From assembly GCF_045679555.1 (NCBI RefSeq), contig NC_092120.1, positions 11,151,305-11,215,304 of the forward strand: a DNA stretch of 64,000 bases, read 5' to 3'. Shown here in pieces: positions 59,501 through 64,000 of this stretch. Each line of letters begins with the position of its first letter. The first letter of the stretch is position 1. A program made the translations under genes and the position numbers. The notes beneath the pieces were generated by a model. It worked only from the letters and a program-made list of their open reading frames with translations. It was not told the origin of the DNA and did no database searches. This DNA is from Salvelinus alpinus. Taxonomy: Eukaryota; Chordata; Actinopteri; Salmoniformes; Salmonidae.

Positions 59501-61781
59501 TGCAGTCTCTCTGTCTCTCACACCTCAGAGGTTACAGTACAGTGCAGTCTCTCTGTCTCTCACATCTCAGAGGTTACAGTACAGTGCAGTCTCTCTGTCT
59601 CTCACACCTCAGAGGTTACAGTACAGTGCAGTCTCTCTGTCTCTCACACCTCAGAGGTTACAGTACAGTGCAGTCTCTCACCTCAGGGTCGAGCAGAGCG
59701 TTGCTTTTGTGACACATTTCATCTCCTCTGTCACAGCCTCCTCATACACTGAACACCATCTCAAACACACAGTCGTATACCTACAAATATATGAATTCAA
59801 TCCAATCCATTTGTGTAACTGTATTACCCTTTACCCAGATACATCTTATTCCACTTGGATGGTGATGTTGATATTAATAAAAGGCCTCTGAATTCAACAA
59901 AAATTCTCACAGATGTTATGGAACTCTAGCCATTGTTCGCCTTATCACAAAAGCAGTCACACGTGCTCCTTGATATTATCAATACAAACCCTACAGCCAA
60001 TAGTCCATTAGCAGGGCATTATGACAGGCCTACATCCACTGGGCTCTGCTGCTGGCTATCCTCACTCCATCAACACCAGAAGCTCTGCCAGATCTGCACT
60101 GAGCAGTAGGTAAGATTTCTTCCTTTTATATTTTATTGTGATTTTTTAGGGGGTGCTACAGCACCCTCGGCAACCCTGCTTCCCTCGGGTATGAACTTGA
60201 GAAGTGGTGAACCAGTACATCTGTTTGTTTATCCCCTTTGAGGTCAAAGCATTAAAAAAGTTGTACATCATTCCTTGGTCTCAGAAAAAAAACATACTGG
60301 ATATTATTTTGTTTGTGTTTTTGTGTGTCTGTTGCAAAGGGTTTCCACAGAGGCCTTTATCTGTTATTTGGAGATATTAGCCATTGGTAAGGACTCAAGT
60401 CCATGTCAAATAGACACGCTTCACTGATTGGTGCACCGTTTTCTCCAACAGCAGACAGCTGTGCATTGAGACCACATCAAACTGGGTCTACAAATAAACA
60501 GATTTGACAATGATCCGCTGACTCAACAACAACACAGAGGGGGTATATCTGAACTCAAAAAACAAGTAAATACCCCTCTGACAAGCACTCATTGAACCTC
60601 AAGATCAATGGAAACATTGTACAAGTTCAAGTTTTTTAAGCTTTATGCTGCTCAAGTCAGTGAGGATCCAGTAAACATTAGAAATGACAGGTATTTTATA
60701 GACTGAATGCCTCCTTTGACCCAAACGGAAGTCCTAAAGAGACTTTTTCCGTAATACAGTTCCAAAAAGGTATATGACTGACAGAGGTGTGCTACTACTT
60801 TACTGACATTTAACAGCATCCAAAGATCAACATTCTGCAACATAAACCACCTCAATGACCAGAACGAATCATCTTTCATATGCAGAGGTCAATGTCTAAT
60901 GGTTGAAAGGAATTCTTTGATAGTGGGTCACCTTGTAATTGTCAAATCAGTGTCAGCCATGTGGTGCACTTTGGAGGGGAAATGTATGTTAAACTTGAAA
61001 GTGTGTGTGTGTGTGTGTGTGTGTGTACTGTCTTACCTCCAGTTGTGTCTCACATCTGTTGATGTCGTCTGTAGACTGGTTGAGTTTCTCCAGTTCTCCC
61101 TGTAAGAAAGAGAGCAAAGGAGAATATTGAGCAACGCCAAGAGAAAGGAATGTATCTGGGAAGTCTGCAACATCTGGAAGGTGTTACACTAGGCTGAAAT
61201 ACTAGACTGGACAATAGAAGTTAGCCAGAGTGATGGTTTGAACGAACACAAGAATCAGCTACTATCTTGATTTATGGATATATTAAATGCACATATCTTT
61301 TAAGGTTAAACAATGTTATTTTTCAACCATAACAGCCTAATACGCAGCAGAAGGTATACTCAGATGAACATGCTATTTGAGTGTCAGGCCTTTACTCCCA
61401 TGCATTCCATTAAATCAGAAACAAGTTTGGCTAAAACATAGACAATCATAAACATAACCAGTAGGCCTACGTCGCAACTAAGTCAGGTACAATACTGACC
61501 TTTTGTTCAAGGTAGACAGACACTCTTAATAAATCAATACATGAAAAACTATTTAAAAAAAGACCCCAAATCAGATAGACTTTCTGCCAAGGATAATACA
61601 TACTCTTAAGATGTGCACTGAATAGTGGATGTATCAAATGCAGTTAAATGAATTGATTAGTTGGTCTCAATTGAAACAAAGAGCAATTGTTATTATAACG
61701 TACCTGAATTCTAGGGTCCACCTCCTCTTCTTCGTATTCCGAATCTTCGTCAGACCTATTTTCTTTCTCCAAATGGTCCAT
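35103..61781 (-). CDS. sh3bp5: SH3 domain-binding protein 5 (Sab), complete, 9 coding exons
   Basis: Exons in transcript order: 61704-61781, 61037-61099, 53755-53874, 40164-40328, 39811-39941, 38798-38840, 38246-38465, 35842-36162, 35103-35326. All have GT/AG borders and phases match, giving 1365 nt and 454 residues (human 455). SH3BP5 is a coiled-coil guanine-exchange factor for Rab11, an outer-mitochondrial JNK-docking protein and a BTK inhibitor. The acidic N-terminus (EYEEEEVDPRIQ) precedes the coiled-coil region, about residues 27-250 (GELEKLNQSTDDINR, FRSVLVEATVKLDELVKKIG, FDSAWQEMLNHATQR, NLEMISDEIHERRRNSAMGP). The JNK-docking-like motif RPCSLDLPSPVSLSDFG is conserved in exon 8. The C-terminus is QTPTQTVVLINGV. 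The start is the first ATG in the open frame (MDHLEKENRSD); upstream in-frame sequence has no ATG. Compared with human, three residues (DSK) are missing in KAVE-PYWEARR. Introns 2 and 3 are 7.2 and 13.4 kb. Confidence 0.95.
36385..37176. repeat. 24-bp minisatellite, 33 copies, sh3bp5 intron 7
   Basis: There are 33 uninterrupted units of GAGGGAGACAGACGG plus TGGGTAGAC with no length change. Variation is confined mainly to two sites (final GAC/GAA and CAGACGG/CAGGCGG, the latter in five adjacent units). The period is a multiple of three and lacks stops, so long open frames of 279-464 codons cross it. These are artefacts. Confidence 0.98.
38527..38582. repeat. CA microsatellite, sh3bp5 intron 6
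   Basis: (CA)n with occasional CG interruptions, lying about 60-115 nt upstream of the exon 7 acceptor. On the transcribed strand it is TG/UG-rich. Confidence 0.95.
40455..40478 (-). other. Partial duplicate of the sh3bp5 exon 4 start (pseudoexon)
   Basis: About 130 bp upstream of exon 4 in transcript order, the minus strand repeats its acceptor and first codons: TTGCCCAG followed by AQLETQS and a TGA stop, where the real exon begins AQLEAQRATQ. The flanking TACCC-TTGCCCAG sequence is also shared. It looks like a small local duplication. The early stop makes use as an exon damaging. Confidence 0.6.
41115..41266. repeat. GTGCGT/CTGT-rich simple sequence, sh3bp5 intron 3
   Basis: Imperfect GTGCGTGCGTCTGTGCGT repeats with GT-rich flanks produce several overlapping Cys/Val-rich open frames. 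These have no domain similarity. Confidence 0.9.
42890..44443 (+). mobile_element. Tc1-like transposon, degenerate, sh3bp5 intron 3
   Basis: It begins TACAGTTCATTCTGAAAGTA and ends CTTTCCGAATGTACTTTATA. The plus strand carries recognisable but broken Tc1 transposase text (43540-44220), including the ACAAGATTCTCTGGTCTGAT segment and the end region ACCTGACAGAGCTTGAGAGG. Many indels are present. Orientation is opposite to sh3bp5. Confidence 0.92.
46250..46451. mobile_element. hAT-type MITE, 202 bp, with 8-bp target-site duplication
   Basis: The terminal inverted repeats are CAGGGGCGGACTG on the left and CAGTCTGCCCCTG on the right (12 of 13 match). The exact 8-bp direct repeat TTGACACC flanks it (46242-46249 and 46452-46459). 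CAGGGG-type ends and 8-bp duplications are diagnostic of hAT-superfamily elements. It has no coding capacity, so it is a non-autonomous derivative, inserted in sh3bp5 intron 3. Confidence 0.88.
50115..50990. repeat. ~33-bp minisatellite with two interleaved unit types
   Basis: About 27 units share CAGGTAGATTAGTCCTACTT. Most start ATGTGTAAC; a minority start TTTGTGTGCAGGC and are longer. The long type recurs every few units, suggesting a higher-order pattern. The array lies in sh3bp5 intron 3 inside the hAT-like composite. An overlapping 130-codon minus-strand open frame is a repeat artefact. Confidence 0.97.
51500..51797 (-). mobile_element. L1-like LINE ORF2 C-terminal fragment
   Basis: The minus strand reads LCNLAFVAAKKCIAINWKVG, PPRMLQWMAEMSSYASLDL and IFQKVWVPYMEYF. 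This has the pattern AA+K-I...WK...W...F...W.P+ found at the C-terminus of L1-type ORF2 proteins. The open frame runs on into unrelated sequence down to 51168. It is a fragment without RT domains. Confidence 0.6.
54865..55390. repeat. 15-bp minisatellite, sh3bp5 intron 2
   Basis: About 35 units of CCTGAACCCTAGCTC or CCTGAACCCTAGCCC, with a few 6-bp-shorter or longer steps (CCTGAACCCTGAACCCTAG). It contains ACCCTA but not telomeric (CCCTAA)n. No gene. Confidence 0.97.
55608..59685. repeat. 42-bp minisatellite of about 4.1 kb, sh3bp5 intron 2
   Basis: Close to 100 units of AGAGGTTACAGTACAGTGCA followed by a pyrimidine half GTCTCTCTGTCTCTCACATC(TC). Variants are mostly ACATC/ACACC, CTCTGTCC, CTATGTC, CTTTCTG and TCTGATC. 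A minority of units are shortened (loss of GTGCA, or loss of the CTGTCTCT block), and short units cluster at about 58810-59150. The 42-bp period lacks stops in the plus frames, giving illusory open frames of up to 916 codons. On the transcribed strand it is purine-rich (GAGAGACAGAGAGAC). Confidence 0.98.
61001..61026. repeat. (GT)13 microsatellite beside sh3bp5 exon 2 donor
   Basis: The pure GT run ends 10 bp from the exon 2 splice donor (61035-61036, minus strand). On the pre-mRNA it is a CA repeat immediately downstream of the 5' splice site. Confidence 0.95.
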
Positions 61782-62120
61782 TCTGGATGATAAAGCGGAC
61801 TGTGTGCTGTCGGAGCGAACAAAGCCAATTTCCAAGAGACGCTCTAACCGCGCGACAGGAGTTTCACGAACACGATCAATCACACTGCAACGTTAGCAAT
61901 GATAAAAAACGATGTTTGAAATATTTATATGTATATCAAAGCGATATACAGGTAATTGAAAGACAAAAGACTGATAATCGTCTTGTATGTCAATTGACAC
62001 AGCAGCGCTCTGTCTGCGTCCAATACCAAGCCACTGAGCAAGTGATGATGAAACGACTTGTGTACGGGTATCTACAGCGTAACGTTACGCCCCTTCTGCT
62101 CTCCAAACGGATGCACATAT
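61782..62120 (-). promoter_or_regulatory. sh3bp5 5' UTR and inferred promoter
   Basis: Immediately upstream of the sh3bp5 ATG on the minus strand are CpG-containing sequence, an inverted CCAAT element (TATTGG near 62021) and a GGGGCG GC-box core near 62089. No TATA box is obvious. The call is by position. Confidence 0.4.
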
Positions 62121-63610
62121 AGATAGATGTATGTACCATCAGAGACTACTTACTGTGTGGTAAAACAGTTATAACAAGCTGAATATACAATTTGGGAAAC
62201 TCAATACCTTTTTATAAATGTATTTGATATATATTTCTTCCCAAAATAGAATGTTACAGATTTCAGATAATAATTAATGAAATTGGTATTTAATGAACAC
62301 CCTCAGATATTCATTGCCCCTACATTCCATATAGACCAGTTAGCCATGCCCACCAGATACCCTCTTTGTATTAGCCAACTCCAAAATACCAGATACTCTC
62401 TTCATCCTATATTCTAGAGTCACTTTTTCCAATTCTCAGATACCATATACTGTGTACTCATAACATAAGTAGGCCAGTATTGAGCATTAACACCATAAGA
62501 AATGCATGATACAATACATTACTGGGGGATGTCCTATAGATTAAACATGCTATTAGGTCTGGATTCAAATAGAGTTCAAGAACAATCTGATGATGTATCA
62601 TTCATAGAAATATAATTATATTCATATGGTATCATGCATGTCAGTTGTGTACAGTATGCCTATATTAGATAAATACTCACCCCAAGTAATATCAGTATGG
62701 GGAATGGCCTATATAATCAAAACCTTATGATATATTGATTTATAGCTTCCAGCTTTTAAAACAATTCCTTCAAGTTGAAATCATACCCATAACAAGGCAC
62801 ATTTATGTTAAAAAATCATATTAAAATGCATTATTTCCAGCAATACGATCTGTGTTTCGGAGGTTGAGATGCTGTTGTGTAAAACACTCACCAATCATGT
62901 TAGACAGGACTCATTTGGGATTTTGTACATCTGAGTGGAACTGTCCCCTTTCTTCATGGACATTTTTGACCTAAATCTTTTAAATTCTCACTTTCTCTCA
63001 ATCTAAGGTAATGGAATGCCCAGTATGTCAATGTAATGTGTAGGTGGTAATGTTATAAAGAGTTTGTGAAGCGATAGAGGCTTTGAATGACACCTATCAG
63101 TGCAATTGCTTGACATTAGAACATAAGGCTTGGTTATCATTCAACTACCATTAGAATGTTTGATTTCCAGTTATTTTACTGCAGTGCACTATGATGACAG
63201 GATAGACCTATCAATGTTATTGAGCCCATATAATCTAATCTTCCATTAGGTTCACGTCTTGTTATCTGTGTTTGTCCCATCCTGATTCAGACACCATGTG
63301 AACCAGATATACTTAATATGATTAGATAGGCAAATAGCACCCATTCACATCATCAGTGAAGGACCCTTATCCTCAGACACAGTTATGTTCAACAGCCCAT
63401 TTTGTTCATTAACCTCAGAATATAAGAGGTCCTTATCGGTGCTGCAGTGCGTGATTAGACAGCCGTGGATAGTAAGGTGAGCTACAGTACGTAAGTACAG
63501 GGTACTCAGACAAGGCGCTGCCTTTTTGGGTTGTTCCCATAGCTAGAACAGGAGGATAGCATCTCTGCAATGTGGGACTAAATCCAGGTATTACACCCTC
63601 TTTTTCTCCC
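62121..63610. other. Upstream AT-rich DNA, no feature recognised
   Basis: No coding exon, known repeat family or tandem array was recognised. Short phrases about ATACCATAT/ATACTC recur loosely around 62330-62470. Confidence 0.5.
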
Positions 63611-63621
63611 ACACATACAAA

Positions 63622-64000
63622 CACACACCTCTTGGACCTGTGTTCACACAGGTACAGTCAACACAAACACACACCTCTTGGACCTGTATTCACACAGGAA
63701 CAGTCAACACAAACACACACCTCTTGGACCTGTATTCACACAGGAACAGTCAACATAAACACACACCTCTTGGACCTGTATTCACACAGGAACAGTCAAC
63801 ACAAACACACACCTCTTGGACCTGTATTCACACAGGAACAGTCAACATAAACACACACCTCTTGGACCTGTATTCACACAGGAACAGTCAACACAAACAC
63901 ACACCTCTTGGACCTGTATTCACACAGGAACAGTCAACACAAACACACACCTCTTGGACCTGTATTCACACAGGAACAGTCAACACAAACACACACCTCT
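63622..64000. repeat. 46-bp minisatellite running off the window end
   Basis: Eight complete units and part of a ninth: ACACCTCTTGGACCTGTATT, CACACAGGAACAGTCAACAC, AAACAC. Each unit contains CCTGT...ACAGG, a small potential hairpin. Later units are almost identical (CAACAC/CAACAT differences). The array continues past 64000. Confidence 0.97.

Noticed and set aside
55619..59752. Plus-strand open frames of 333-916 codons rich in SLSVSHISEVTVQ
   Set aside because: They are translations of the 42-bp tandem repeat, whose length is a multiple of three and which lacks stops. There is no splice context, no domain, and the same repeat is open in several frames.
60145..60190. Palindrome GGGTGCTACAGCACCC as a hairpin RNA
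   Set aside because: The stem is only 7 bp with a 2-base loop, too short for a microRNA hairpin; probably a fragment of an interspersed repeat.
61782..61883. Longer sh3bp5 N-terminus starting at 61883 (IDRVRETPVARLERL...)
   Set aside because: The upstream codon is GTG, with no in-frame ATG before MDHLEKEN at 61781, and the extension does not resemble SH3BP5.
63622..64000. CRISPR-like regularly spaced repeats
   Set aside because: The units are wholly identical tandem copies without unique spacers, and the genome is vertebrate.

Overview
The window is vertebrate nuclear DNA from a teleost, most likely a salmonid. Four degenerate Tc1-like elements have ends resembling CAGTGCATTCGGAAAGTATT, the non-LTR retrotransposon tails and the tRNA-derived SINE look like those common in salmonid genomes, and minisatellites are abundant. 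No bacterial, CRISPR or operon-like structure is present. Coding exons were placed by reading splice sites and checking frame continuity.

Layout. (1) 1-2.2 kb: the last two coding exons of bms1 (+), with its polyadenylation signals. (2) 4.9-11.6 kb: a decayed block bounded by inverted arms. It holds remains of a multi-exon minus-strand gene with a Ulp1/SENP-type (C48) cysteine-protease core and a PHD-like zinc finger. A LINE sits in one of its introns, and a solo LTR sits inside that LINE. (3) 12.1-13.0 kb: an ecdysteroid-kinase-like (CHK-kinase-like) pseudogene (-). (4) 13.8-31.2 kb: complete capn7 (calpain-7; +; 19 coding exons; 822 codons), with introns loaded with Tc1, SINE, LINE, LTR and minisatellite DNA. 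(5) 31.2-35.1 kb: 3' sequence between convergent genes. (6) 35.1-61.8 kb: complete sh3bp5 (-; 9 coding exons; 454 codons), whose introns carry five minisatellite or simple arrays, a Tc1, a hAT-type MITE and a 3.9-kb hAT-like composite. (7) 61.8-64 kb: sh3bp5 5' region, then a 46-bp minisatellite that runs off the end.

The convergent capn7/sh3bp5 pair matches the human CAPN7-SH3BP5 neighbourhood on 3p25, which supports both identifications. The three host genes act in different processes: ribosome biogenesis (bms1), ESCRT-linked calpain proteolysis (capn7), and Rab11 GEF/JNK-docking signalling (sh3bp5). Nothing suggests they form one pathway.

The most unusual feature is the 4.9-11.6 kb ULP/PHD block. 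Next are several well-delimited insertions with exact target-site duplications (two solo LTRs, one hAT MITE) and very long minisatellites whose 24- and 42-bp periods create large spurious reading frames.
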